18,173 nt of DNA from Afipia sp. (GTDB lineage Bacteria > Pseudomonadota > Alphaproteobacteria > Rhizobiales > Xanthobacteraceae). The DNA is taken from assembly GCA_026400415.1 (NCBI GenBank), contig JAPLPA010000221.1, positions 1 through 18,173 on the forward strand, read 5' to 3'. Shown piece after piece: positions 1 through 7,602 of the stretch. How positions within the stretch are numbered: position 1 is the first letter of the stretch; every line of letters begins with the position of its first letter. The notes beneath the pieces were generated by a model. That model was given only the letters and a program-made list of their open reading frames with translations, did not search any database and was not told the DNA's origin. The translations under genes and the position numbers were made by a program.

Positions 1-23
1 GCAAACGTTGACGAAGACAGATC

Positions 24-209
24 ATGCCGCCAACCGATCCATTGGATGACTACATCGATGCCGTCGCTGCAGCGCTTGCACTGTCGAGCGATGCGTCACA
101 GAAGCCCGCCGTGCGCGCAAACCTCGATGTCACACTGAAAATGGCGCGACTGGTGCAGGAATTCCCGCTGCCCGACGAAATCGAGCCGGCGAGCATCTAT
201 GAAGCCTGA
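24..209 (+). CDS. atzG: AtzG-like small amidase subunit (DUF4089 family)
   Basis: A 61-residue acidic, helical protein whose stop overlaps the start of the downstream AtzE-like amidase by 11 bp, which implies translational coupling. In the cyanuric acid/biuret pathway AtzG is the small partner that forms a complex with AtzE, much as GatC does with GatA. What is seen: the short length, the N-terminal DDYIDAVAAALAL helix, a middle stretch ending in ARLVQEFPLPDEIEPASIY that resembles DUF4089/AtzG proteins, and the neighbouring amidase. The ATG was chosen because the length fits the family and no better start lies in the 23 bases upstream. Function is inferred from family resemblance and position; an HpxX-type (oxamate amidohydrolase-associated) role is an alternative. 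Confidence 0.8.
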   Translation: MPPTDPLDDYIDAVAAALALSSDASQKPAVRANLDVTLKMARLVQEFPLPDEIEPASIYEA

Positions 210-1602
210 GACCGATATTCATTCGGCGGCGTCCATCGCGGATGGTGTCGTGAGCGGCAAGCTGTCTGCGATCGATGTGACCAACGCCGCCCTCGCGCGC
301 ATCGTAAAACACGACAGGGAGCTCAATTCGTTCACGGACTTGCTTGCCGACCGCGCGCGTGCGACGGCGAACAAAGTCGATGCCGCCATCGCGAAGGGAC
401 AGAAAGTCGGCGCGCTCGCGGGCGTTCCCTTCGCCGTGAAGAATCTCTTCGATGTTAAAGGTCTGCCGACTCGCGCCGGCTCAAAGATCAATCGCGAACG
501 TCCGCCCTCGCCGCGTGACGCCACCTTGATCGAAAGGCTTGAAACGGCAGGCGCCGTTCTGGTTGGTGCACTCAACATGGGTGAATACGCCTACGATTTC
601 ACCGGCGAAAACATCCACGACGGCCCGTCGCGTAATCCTCACGATCTTACGCGCATGTCTGGCGGCTCATCAGGCGGCTCAGGCACCGCGGTCGGAGGCG
701 GTCTCGTTCCGCTGGCACTCGGGTCCGATACCAACGGCTCGATCCGGGTGCCGGCGTCGTTCTGCGGAATCTTCGGATTGAAACCGACCTATGGCCGCCT
801 CTCCCGCGCGCGATCGTTCCCATTTGTCGCGAGTTTCGATCATCTCGGACCCTTCGCACGCAATGTGCGCGACCTCGCATTGTCTTACGATGCAATGCAG
901 GGACCAGACGATGACGACGCAGCATGCGTCGATCGCGGCGCCGAGCCGGTCACGCAAGTTTTAACCGAGGGGATTGACGGCCTCCGTATTGCCGTCGCCG
1001 GGGGATATTTCAAAAAGAACCTTTTTCCGGAGGCGCAGGACGCGATGGCCCGTGTCGCAAAAGCGCTTTTGATTAAACGCGACATCGAAATCCCGGAAGC
1101 CGCACGCGCACGCGCCGCCGCTTATGTCATTTCAACATGCGAAGGCGCGTCACTGCATCTGGATCGACTGCGCACCCGGCCAAATGACTTCGATCCCGCC
1201 GTTCGCGACAGGCTGATGGCCGGCGCAATGATCCCCGCGGTCTATGTGGACCGCGCGCAGAAATTTCGGCGCTGGTACCGCACACAGGTTATGGAGCTTT
1301 TCAAGTCGATCGATGTCATTATAGCGCCTGCAACACCCTGCATCGCGCCGAAACTCGGCCAGACAACATTCATGCTCGACGGAGTCGAAATGCCTGTGCG
1401 ACCGAATATCGGAATTCACACCCAGCCCATTTCCTTTATCGGCCTTCCTGTCGTTGCGGTCCCGGTGCCGCTCGATCCGATGCCCATCGGCGTACAGATC
1501 ATCGCCGCACCCTGGCGCGAGGATATCGCTTTGCGTGTCGCCTACGAGCTTGAAAAAATAGGTGTCGCTTCGGCGTCGCCTCCGCGAGGAATCCAGTTGT
1601 GA
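199..1602 (+). CDS. atzE: AtzE-family amidase (1-carboxybiuret hydrolase catalytic subunit-like)
   Basis: A 467-residue amidase-signature enzyme. The Ser-cisSer-Lys triad can be placed: Lys81 in AVKN, the glycine/serine loop around residues 155-162 with Ser157 as the probable cis-Ser, and Ser181 in DTNGSIR as nucleophile. Family members hydrolyse amide bonds; AtzE with AtzG deaminates 1-carboxybiuret in the cytoplasm during cyanuric acid breakdown. The gene sits between atzG-like (11-bp overlap) and atzH-like (GTGA overlap) genes, so the three form one translational unit. No signal peptide is visible. The exact substrate cannot be read from sequence: HpxW-type or other small-amide roles remain possible, but the G-E-H gene order favours the Atz assignment. 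Confidence 0.85.
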   Translation: MKPETDIHSAASIADGVVSGKLSAIDVTNAALARIVKHDRELNSFTDLLADRARATANKVDAAIAKGQKVGALAGVPFAVKNLFDVKGLPTRAGSKINRERPPSPRDATLIERLETAGAVLVGALNMGEYAYDFTGENIHDGPSRNPHDLTRMSGGSSGGSGTAVGGGLVPLALGSDTNGSIRVPASFCGIFGLKPTYGRLSRARSFPFVASFDHLGPFARNVRDLALSYDAMQGPDDDDAACVDRGAEPVTQVLTEGIDGLRIAVAGGYFKKNLFPEAQDAMARVAKALLIKRDIEIPEAARARAAAYVISTCEGASLHLDRLRTRPNDFDPAVRDRLMAGAMIPAVYVDRAQKFRRWYRTQVMELFKSIDVIIAPATPCIAPKLGQTTFMLDGVEMPVRPNIGIHTQPISFIGLPVVAVPVPLDPMPIGVQIIAAPWREDIALRVAYELEKIGVASASPPRGIQL

Positions 1603-2003
1603 GGCCCGAAATCGATTTGCCGGATGTGGTGGCCGAAGTCCGAGAGGCTTTTGCCAAATATGAGAAAGCGCTGACGACGAACGATGTCGCCACGCCTGAC
1701 GAATTGTTCAGGAAGGATTCGCGGACGCTGCGCTATGGCATCGGCGAAAATCTCTATGGATACGACGCTATCGCTGCATTCCGTGCGGCACGCAATCCAG
1801 CCGGTCTGATGCGTGAACTCTCAAAGACGGTCATCACAGCCTATGGCCGCGATACGGCCGTCGCTTCGACACTTTACACACGCCCGTCCGTGCCTGGAAA
1901 AATCGGACGCCAAATGCAGACCTGGGTGAAATTCGCCGAGGGTTGGCGCGTCGTCGCCGCTCACGTCAGTGTCATTGACCTGCCAGCGGGCAATCCCGCA
2001 TGA
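1599..2003 (+). CDS. atzH: AtzH/HpxZ-like protein (DUF3225, NTF2-like fold)
   Basis: A 134-residue protein resembling the DUF3225 family, which has an NTF2/SnoaL-like fold and includes AtzH (reported to deaminate 1,3-dicarboxyurea to allophanate) and HpxZ. Visible hallmarks are the DSRTLRYGIGENLYGYDAI segment near residues 40-58, followed by a basic FRAAR stretch, then TWVKFAEGWRVVAAHVS near the C-terminus. The start is a GTG whose last two bases begin the TGA stop of the amidase gene, and its own stop overlaps the regulator start (ATGA). It would supply the substrate of the allophanate hydrolase encoded convergently downstream. Confidence in the family is high; the precise reaction here is inferred. 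Confidence 0.8.
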   Translation: MRPEIDLPDVVAEVREAFAKYEKALTTNDVATPDELFRKDSRTLRYGIGENLYGYDAIAAFRAARNPAGLMRELSKTVITAYGRDTAVASTLYTRPSVPGKIGRQMQTWVKFAEGWRVVAAHVSVIDLPAGNPA

Positions 2004-2734
2004 CAACCGGCAATCCAACATTGACAGATTTGGACGGGGACCCTCCGAGCAGCGAGCAGGTCAGAGTGTTGCTGCGCGGATCAGAGACTACCGAAAAGAC
2101 AACACTCGCTGAAGAATTAAGGTTGCAACTCGCCGACGACATCGTCTGCGGTGCGTTGCCGCCTGGAACTCCTCTAGATGAGAGCGAAGTCGCGCGACGT
2201 TTCGGCGTGTCGCGAACGCCGGTTCGTGAAGCCATTCGCCAGTTGTCTGCGAGCGGGCTTGTCGATTCACGCGCCCATCGCGGCGCGGTTGTTGCACGTC
2301 CCAATATCGAACGGCTCAACAGCATGTTCGAGGCAATGGCCGAACTTGAAGCGTTGTGTGCGGGATTGTCGGCGGAACGCATGACGGCCGCCGACCGTCA
2401 TGGTCTTGAAGCCCTACACGAACAACTTCGTGTCATGATCCAGTCTGGCAATCCGCAACGTTTTCACGAAGTCAACGAGGCGTTTCACAACGCGATCTAT
2501 GCGGGATCGCAGAACACCTATATTGCAGAGATGACGCTGGCAACGCGCGTTCGCGTACAACCGTTTCGCCGCGCGCAATTCCGGAATCTTGGACGGCTTT
2601 CGAAGTCGCATGCCGAGCATGACCGCGTCGTCGTTGCCATTCTACGCGGTGATCGCCTCGGTGCCGCAGCGGCGATGCGCGAACACATCCAGACCGTGCG
2701 TGGCGAATATGAGTTGTATGCGGTGTCTCTTTGA
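2000..2734 (+). CDS. GntR-family transcriptional regulator, FCD (FadR/VanR-like) type
   Basis: A 244-residue regulator with an N-terminal winged helix at about residues 34-100 (ESEVARRFGVSRTPVREAIRQL recognition region) and a C-terminal all-helical FCD effector domain. The domain shows histidines His163, His207 and His229, which match the usual metal-binding set. About 30 extra residues precede the DNA-binding domain. The ATG overlaps the atzH stop (ATGA), so the regulator is the last gene of the amidase operon and is probably autoregulated with it. Typical ligands of this subfamily are small carboxylates, so a urea-derived or transported acid is a reasonable guess. No operator palindrome could be assigned inside the window. 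Confidence 0.9.
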   Translation: MTTGNPTLTDLDGDPPSSEQVRVLLRGSETTEKTTLAEELRLQLADDIVCGALPPGTPLDESEVARRFGVSRTPVREAIRQLSASGLVDSRAHRGAVVARPNIERLNSMFEAMAELEALCAGLSAERMTAADRHGLEALHEQLRVMIQSGNPQRFHEVNEAFHNAIYAGSQNTYIAEMTLATRVRVQPFRRAQFRNLGRLSKSHAEHDRVVVAILRGDRLGAAAAMREHIQTVRGEYELYAVSL

Positions 2735-2737
2735 AGG

Positions 2738-4540
2738 TTAGGCCGGCGCGGTCGCTGCCGCCATGAATGCACGCCAGCCGCCGAACGATGAGATGTCGCG
2801 CGCATCCTTGATAGCTTCGGCTTCGACTAGAAAACCCTTTGCGGTTGAACCATTGGCAAGTTTGATCGTGCCTATCGACAAAGGCGATGGAATTTTATCG
2901 ACAAAAGCTCCAAAGTTCTTCAAGGGAAGCGCCCAGACTTCGATCCTGAGTTCAACGCCGGATTTTTCTGCCACACGCAACATGCCCGGTTTCGGCGGCG
3001 TCGTTCCCTTCAGCGCGTAAAGTTTGTAATCGGGTGCTGTTGCAGTAGCCTCGATTAAACGCCCGCCGAGTGACGTCAACTCATGGTTGAGCGCCATTCC
3101 AGACATATGTGCGCCAACGGCCACAATGGCGACCTCATCTTTGCCAACAGTCTTTGATATGGCGGCAAGTGCCGGTTGGATGATGCCCATCGCGCCGACT
3201 TTCAATTTTGTGTCGCTGTGAAAGACGCGCCCGATGCTGGCGAGCATCGCGTCGTTATTCGCGGTTGCCAGTAAAGTGATTCCGAAAGGAATGCCGTCGG
3301 GGCGCATCGACGCTGGAACAGCAAGGCCGCAAAGGTCCAGGAGGTTGACGAAGTTCGTATAAGTCCCGAAGCGGCTGTTGAGGGTAATTGGATCCGCGAG
3401 CACCTGTGCGACCGTGTAAGCCGTCGGAGCTGTCGGCAACACAAGCGTGTCAATTTGTGCAAAAGTTTTCCGCGCGATCTGGCGCAGTGCCTCCAGCCGA
3501 TATAGTGCCGCAAACGTATCTGCGGCCGTGACGTTCGCGCCGGCAATCGTAATCTCGCGCGTGACTGGATGCACGGCAGCCGGATTTGACGCCAACAGGT
3601 CGCGGATCACAAGATAACGCTCTGCGACCCAAGGACCTTCGTAAAGCAACCTTGCGGTCTCGTAGAGCGGCTCCATATCGACTTCGACCGTCGTTGCACC
3701 GAGCGCGACAAGCCGAGCAACCGCGGCGTCATAGGCACTCTCGGAATTCTTGTCGTTGAAGAACACCAACTGACCGTCGCGCGGTACGCCAAGCCTAAGC
3801 CCGGTCGGAAAGCCAGTCATCGGCGCCACTGTGCGATCGCGCGAATACGAATCGGCGGAATCGTAACCAGCCATGACGTTCAGCGCGCTCATGGCGTCGT
3901 CGACGGTGAGGGAAAATATCGAAACGCAATCGAGCGTCCGGCACGCAGGCACGACACCGAATGTAGACATCAGGCCGAGGCTCGGCTTCAGGCCGACGAT
4001 ATTGTTGAGCATCGCCGGAACGCGGCCTGAACCGGCCGTATCAGTGCCAAGTGAAAACGGAACAAGACCGGCTGAGACAGCCACGGCGGAACCCGAACTC
4101 GATCCACCCGGAACAAGATCGGAATTTATCGGATTCTTTGGAATTCCATATGGCGAGCGCACGCCGACCAGTCCAGTCGCGAACTGGTCGAGATTGGTCT
4201 TGCCAATCACGATGGCGCCAGCCGCGCGCAGGCGCGCAACGGTGTTGGCGTCTTGCGCCGGCATATATGAAAATGCGGGACAAGCGGCAGTGGTCGGCAG
4301 GCCAGCGACGTCGATATTGTCCTTAACGGCAAATGGCACACCGAAGAGTGGGAGCTGTGAAACGTCTTCCTTCGAAAGCCCCTCAGCCTCGGCAACAGCT
4401 TCCGCCTCATCGCGCAGGCTGATGAAGATTGCCGGATCGTTGTGATCTCGGATGCGTTGAAAACTCCGAGCAACTGTTTCCGCAGGCGACATCGTTTTGG
4501 AACGATGCTGGCCGACTATGGCAGCGATGGTCTCAGTCAC
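2738..4540 (-). CDS. atzF: Allophanate hydrolase (AtzF-like)
   Basis: About 600 residues, the usual AtzF length. The N-terminal amidase domain (about 1-440) has Lys73 in AVKD, cis-Ser147 in the GGSSSGS loop and nucleophile Ser171 in DTAGSGR. The C-terminal domain (about 455-600) has the GTTPPKPGM and VEAEAIKDARDISSFGGW segments typical of allophanate hydrolases and helps complete conversion of allophanate to ammonia and CO2. I chose the GTG at 4540, giving a start reading V/M-TETIAAIVG, over the in-frame TTG at 4558: the GTG has a GGA about 9 bases upstream, while the TTG has no ribosome site and falls where a candidate promoter would start transcription. It ends 3 bp from the convergent GntR gene with no terminator between. 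Its substrate would be the product of the AtzE/G/H set. Confidence 0.88.
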   Translation of the reverse strand: MTETIAAIVGQHRSKTMSPAETVARSFQRIRDHNDPAIFISLRDEAEAVAEAEGLSKEDVSQLPLFGVPFAVKDNIDVAGLPTTAACPAFSYMPAQDANTVARLRAAGAIVIGKTNLDQFATGLVGVRSPYGIPKNPINSDLVPGGSSSGSAVAVSAGLVPFSLGTDTAGSGRVPAMLNNIVGLKPSLGLMSTFGVVPACRTLDCVSIFSLTVDDAMSALNVMAGYDSADSYSRDRTVAPMTGFPTGLRLGVPRDGQLVFFNDKNSESAYDAAVARLVALGATTVEVDMEPLYETARLLYEGPWVAERYLVIRDLLASNPAAVHPVTREITIAGANVTAADTFAALYRLEALRQIARKTFAQIDTLVLPTAPTAYTVAQVLADPITLNSRFGTYTNFVNLLDLCGLAVPASMRPDGIPFGITLLATANNDAMLASIGRVFHSDTKLKVGAMGIIQPALAAISKTVGKDEVAIVAVGAHMSGMALNHELTSLGGRLIEATATAPDYKLYALKGTTPPKPGMLRVAEKSGVELRIEVWALPLKNFGAFVDKIPSPLSIGTIKLANGSTAKGFLVEAEAIKDARDISSFGGWRAFMAAATAPA

Positions 4541-4562
4541 GGCGAATTCCAAGTGCAATTAT

Positions 4563-4592
4563 TTTATAGTTGAAAAGCAAAGCGCATGCCAC
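4563..4592 (-). promoter_or_regulatory. Candidate sigma-70 promoter of atzF
   Basis: On the minus strand GTGGCA (4592-4587, 4 of 6 matches to a -35 box), an 18-base spacer, then TATAAA (4568-4563). Transcription would begin around 4557-4560, giving a short leader of about 20 bases to the GTG start at 4540. This is pattern matching only. Confidence 0.35.
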
Positions 4593-4754
4593 CAAGCCAA
4601 ATTGAGCCGGCAATACGCCGTGAGCCTCAAACTGCATTCGGTGTTGAAGCGTGGTAGAACATCTCAACGAAATCAGTCGTTTATGTGCCGAATGAGAAGC
4701 ACCCAAATGCTGACGGTTGATCCGCTCATACAACTACTTCGGTGCGTACCCGAC

Positions 4755-4780
4755 AAAAAAACCCGCCCTTTCGGACGGGT
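4755..4780 (-). terminator. Rho-independent terminator of the HU-like gene
   Basis: Minus-strand hairpin with arms 4773-4780 and 4761-4768 (8 pairs with one mismatch, GC-rich, four-base loop) followed by a run of six T (complement of 4755-4760). It lies about 70 bases past the HU stop codon. Confidence 0.85.
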
Positions 4781-4851
4781 CTTAAAGCTGGAAGATGCGG
4801 TACGCAGCACCAAATCCGCGTTTGAATCTTGCCGCACCAACCTTAAGATTT

Positions 4852-5151
4852 TCATACCGCGTCTTTAGCGGCCTTCACAGGGCGAGCCCGGACGATCTTT
4901 CGGGCGGGCTTCGCCTTGAACATCATCTCTTCGCCATTGAAAGGGTTGGTGCCTTTGCGTGCCTTTGTGGCCGGCTTCTTGATGACGACAAACTTCGCAA
5001 AGCCAGGCACGAGAAATACACCGTTCTTCTTCAGCTCTTTGTATCCCACCGACGTCAGCGCTTCCAGGACGCCCTTGACTTCCTTTTTGGAAACTTCAGC
5101 GTCGACAGCGATTTTTTCAATCAGCTGCGATTTCGTCATTTGAACTGCCAT
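4852..5151 (-). CDS. HU-family nucleoid DNA-binding protein
   Basis: A 99-residue HU/IHF-type protein, normal length for the family. It has the N-terminal helices (MTKSQLIEKIAVDAEVSKKEVKGVL), then GVFLVPGFAKFVV, and the DNA-gripping arm KPATKARKGTNPFNGEEM, and ends in a lysine/arginine/alanine-rich tail (AKPARKIVRARPVKAAKDAV) that may add DNA contacts. The ATG at 5151 gives MAVQMTKSQL; the longer frame reading upstream has no family resemblance, and a purine-rich AGGGGC stretch precedes the chosen start. It stands alone with its own terminator, between the allophanate hydrolase and a divergent transporter gene. It is a housekeeping nucleoid protein and unlikely to be functionally linked to either. 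Confidence 0.9.
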   Translation of the reverse strand: MAVQMTKSQLIEKIAVDAEVSKKEVKGVLEALTSVGYKELKKNGVFLVPGFAKFVVIKKPATKARKGTNPFNGEEMMFKAKPARKIVRARPVKAAKDAV

Positions 5152-5389
5152 GAGTGCCCCTGTGATTCGTGAATGCACGATATTGAGCAATCCCCATGAA
5201 AGCGAAAGCCTTAGTTTGCCGATTGATTGCTTCATCTACAAAAACAAAGCGAGGCGGGCTCCGGCGCGGCGTGAAGCGGCGAAATGCCCCTGCCCGAGCC
5301 TTGCGCTTCGCGGGTAGCTGTGCCGAAATGGTCGGCGCGGTGCAAAATTCGAACATATTGTTGAGCATCGCTCAGGGAGACAGTTACAA

Positions 5390-6415
5390 ATGCCCACGCG
5401 ATCGAAATTTACTGCATTGGCCAGTTCGCGCCCGAACCGCCGCTCCGTCATTGTGGGAAGCGCTGCTGCTCTCGGTGTATTTTCCCTGCGTGCGCGAAGC
5501 GCGCGCGCCGCTGAAGCATGGCCGACGCGACCGGTCAAATTTGTTGTTCCCTTTGCTGCCGGCGGCACCACCGATATTCTCGGACGCCTCGTTGCGGCAA
5601 AACTGTCGGAAGAGTACGGCCAGCAATTCATCATTGAAAACAAACCGGGTGCCGGCGGTAACATTGCGGCAGACTTCGTCGCTAAGGCCGATCCTGACGG
5701 CTACACCTTTATTGTCGGCACACCCGGCACGCATGCGATCAACAAGTATGTTCAAAAGAACATGCCTTACGATCCTATCAACGACATCCAGCCTGTGACG
5801 ATTATTGCGCGGGTGCCGAACCTGATGTCGGTCAATCCCGATGTGCCGGCGAAATCCGTCGCCGAATTTATTGCGCTTGCAAAGGCGAAGCCCGGTCAAT
5901 TGTTTTACGGAACGCCCGGACTCGGGAGCACCGCGCACCTTTCGACCGAACTGTTCAAATCCATGACCGGCATCGATATCGTACACGTTCCTTACAAAGG
6001 CAGCGCGCCAGCCCTGACGGATCTTGTGGCCGGTCGCGTGCACGTCATGATCGACAATCTGCCCGCCGTGCTTCCATTCGCAGAAAACAAAAACGTCCGC
6101 GCCCTTGCGATCAGTACCGCGACGCGCTGGCCACTGCTGCCGGAACTCCCGACCATCGCGGAGTCCGGCGTTCCTGGTTACGACGCAGCGGCGTGGTTCA
6201 CCGTCGCGGCGCCAGCAAAGGTATCGAAAGATATCGTCATGAAGCTCAACGCGAGTGTGATCAAGTTCATTAAGTCGCCTGACGGCGTTGAGCGCATAAG
6301 GAAGCTCGGCGGTGAGCCTATCGGCGGCACGCCGGAAGAAATGCAGAAATTCGTACTGGCCGAAACGGAAAAATGGGGCAAGGTTGCCGCGTTCGCCAAC
6401 ATCAAACCTGAATAG
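5390..6415 (+). CDS. TTT-family periplasmic binding protein (Bug/TctC), Tat-like signal
   Basis: A 341-residue tripartite tricarboxylate transporter receptor. The N-terminus carries an RR pair followed by a hydrophobic stretch and an ARA-A cleavage site near residue 40, which suggests Tat export. The mature part has the Bug signatures: PFAAGGTTDILGR in the first strand-loop, ENKPGAGG, ADPDGYT, HVPYKGSAPALTDLVAGRV. These proteins capture small carboxylates, carboxamides or similar solutes and deliver them to TctA/TctB. An AGGGAG lies about 10 bases before the ATG. It is transcribed alone, divergent from the HU gene, and ends in a strong bidirectional terminator shared with the convergent tctC of the minus-strand operon. 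The ligand is unknown; the neighbouring amidase genes make a urea or carboxamide derivative conceivable. Confidence 0.9.
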   Translation: MPTRSKFTALASSRPNRRSVIVGSAAALGVFSLRARSARAAEAWPTRPVKFVVPFAAGGTTDILGRLVAAKLSEEYGQQFIIENKPGAGGNIAADFVAKADPDGYTFIVGTPGTHAINKYVQKNMPYDPINDIQPVTIIARVPNLMSVNPDVPAKSVAEFIALAKAKPGQLFYGTPGLGSTAHLSTELFKSMTGIDIVHVPYKGSAPALTDLVAGRVHVMIDNLPAVLPFAENKNVRALAISTATRWPLLPELPTIAESGVPGYDAAAWFTVAAPAKVSKDIVMKLNASVIKFIKSPDGVERIRKLGGEPIGGTPEEMQKFVLAETEKWGKVAAFANIKPE

Positions 6416-6440
6416 GATTGAGCCGAACCTAGCTTAGAAA

Positions 6441-6471
6441 AAAAAGGCGGGACATTTTGTCCCGCCTTTTT
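6441..6471. terminator. Bidirectional intrinsic terminator between convergent tctC genes
   Basis: Perfect 13-bp inverted repeat, arms 6441-6453 and 6459-6471, loop of five bases. The arms begin with five A and end with five T, so the structure works in both directions. It serves both the plus-strand binding-protein gene and the minus-strand tctC operon. Confidence 0.93.
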
Positions 6472-6491
6472 GATTCTCAATGACGATCAGA

Positions 6492-7478
6492 TCAATTGGT
6501 GACCGGCTTGAGCACCGGCGTCCATTTTGCGATCTCGCTCTTCACCAGCGCGGCGAGCGATGCCGGAGTGCGCTCCGGGCCCTTTGGAATGACACTGCCG
6601 AGATCGAGAAGACGCTTCTGCACTTCCGGGTCGTCGAGCGCCTTGCCGATGGCAGCGTTGAGCTTGGCGACGATCGGTGCGGGTGTTCCCTTCGGTGCAA
6701 AGATCGCATTCCACGCTTGCGCCTGGAATGCCGGCAGACCGGCCTCTGCGGTCGTCGGCACGTCCGGCAGCGACGGATTGCGTTCCGGCGTCGCCACCGC
6801 ATAGGCCTTGATGGTACCGCCCTTAACCTGTGGCACGGCGTTGACGATCTGGTCGCACATGTAATCGACCTGTCCGCCAACAAGCGCGTTCATCGCAGGA
6901 CCAGTGCCGTTAAACGGAATACCCGTCGGCTTGATATCCAAAATCGAGTTCAGCAGCTGGCAGGACGTATAGGAAACCGACCCGATGCCAGCGTGAGCAG
7001 CATTCACCTTGTCCGAATTCGCCTTCACGTAAGCTACGAACTCCTTGAGATTTGCCGGTGGAAAATCCTTGCGCGCGAGAATGAGGATCGGCGTCCCAGC
7101 CAGCAGTCCGACCGGTTCGAAATCCTTCTCGGGATGATAGGCAAGATTGGGATACAGCGGAACCGATGCCGCGTGGGTGCCCATGTGGCCGGTCTCCAAC
7201 GTGTAGCCGTCTGGAGCGGACTTCGCCGCGCGGGCCGATGCCGTCGTGCCGCCCGCTCCGACCACGTTCTCAATGATAATCGGCTGACCAAGCGTCTGCT
7301 GCATATGGCCGGTAACGATCCGCGCGATCACGTCAGTCGGGCCCCCAGCCGCAAACGGCACAATCATCGTGATGTTGCGAGTCGGGTAGTCCTGCGCATG
7401 AGCTGGCGCGAACGCCCCGCCCACTACCGCCAAGAAAGACAGCCCGCACGTTGCGAACATGTGGTTGAAACGTTTCAT
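6492..7478 (-). CDS. tctC: TTT-family periplasmic binding protein (Bug/TctC) of the tctBAC operon
   Basis: A 328-residue Bug-type receptor with a Sec signal peptide (MKRF, hydrophobic stretch, AHA-QD cleavage near residue 27). Signatures: PFAAGGPTDVIARIV, ENVVGAGGTT, SAPDGYT, FNGTGPAMNALVGGQVDYM. The ATG at 7478 was preferred to the upstream TTG at 7493 because it gives a normal signal peptide. It is the last gene of the minus-strand tctB-tctA-tctC operon, about 124 bases after tctA, and is followed by the bidirectional terminator. It binds the solute in the periplasm and hands it to the TctA/TctB membrane pair. Ligand not predictable from sequence. Confidence 0.9.
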   Translation of the reverse strand: MKRFNHMFATCGLSFLAVVGGAFAPAHAQDYPTRNITMIVPFAAGGPTDVIARIVTGHMQQTLGQPIIIENVVGAGGTTASARAAKSAPDGYTLETGHMGTHAASVPLYPNLAYHPEKDFEPVGLLAGTPILILARKDFPPANLKEFVAYVKANSDKVNAAHAGIGSVSYTSCQLLNSILDIKPTGIPFNGTGPAMNALVGGQVDYMCDQIVNAVPQVKGGTIKAYAVATPERNPSLPDVPTTAEAGLPAFQAQAWNAIFAPKGTPAPIVAKLNAAIGKALDDPEVQKRLLDLGSVIPKGPERTPASLAALVKSEIAKWTPVLKPVTN

Positions 7479-7602
7479 GATCTGAGTTCCCAAAAAATTA
7501 TTGTTGGACGACTGATTTGCTGAATTGCCAGACAGGTCAACATCACCCGATCGGGCAAGTCCATTGAACTTCGGTTAGAAAGGCGCGGCGCGACGCCGCA
7601 CC

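Noticed and set aside
6480..7523. 347-residue plus-strand open frame opposite the operon tctC
   Set aside because: Antisense shadow of a clear Bug receptor; the translation is Arg/His-rich without family resemblance or signal, and it crosses the coding strand of a well-supported gene.
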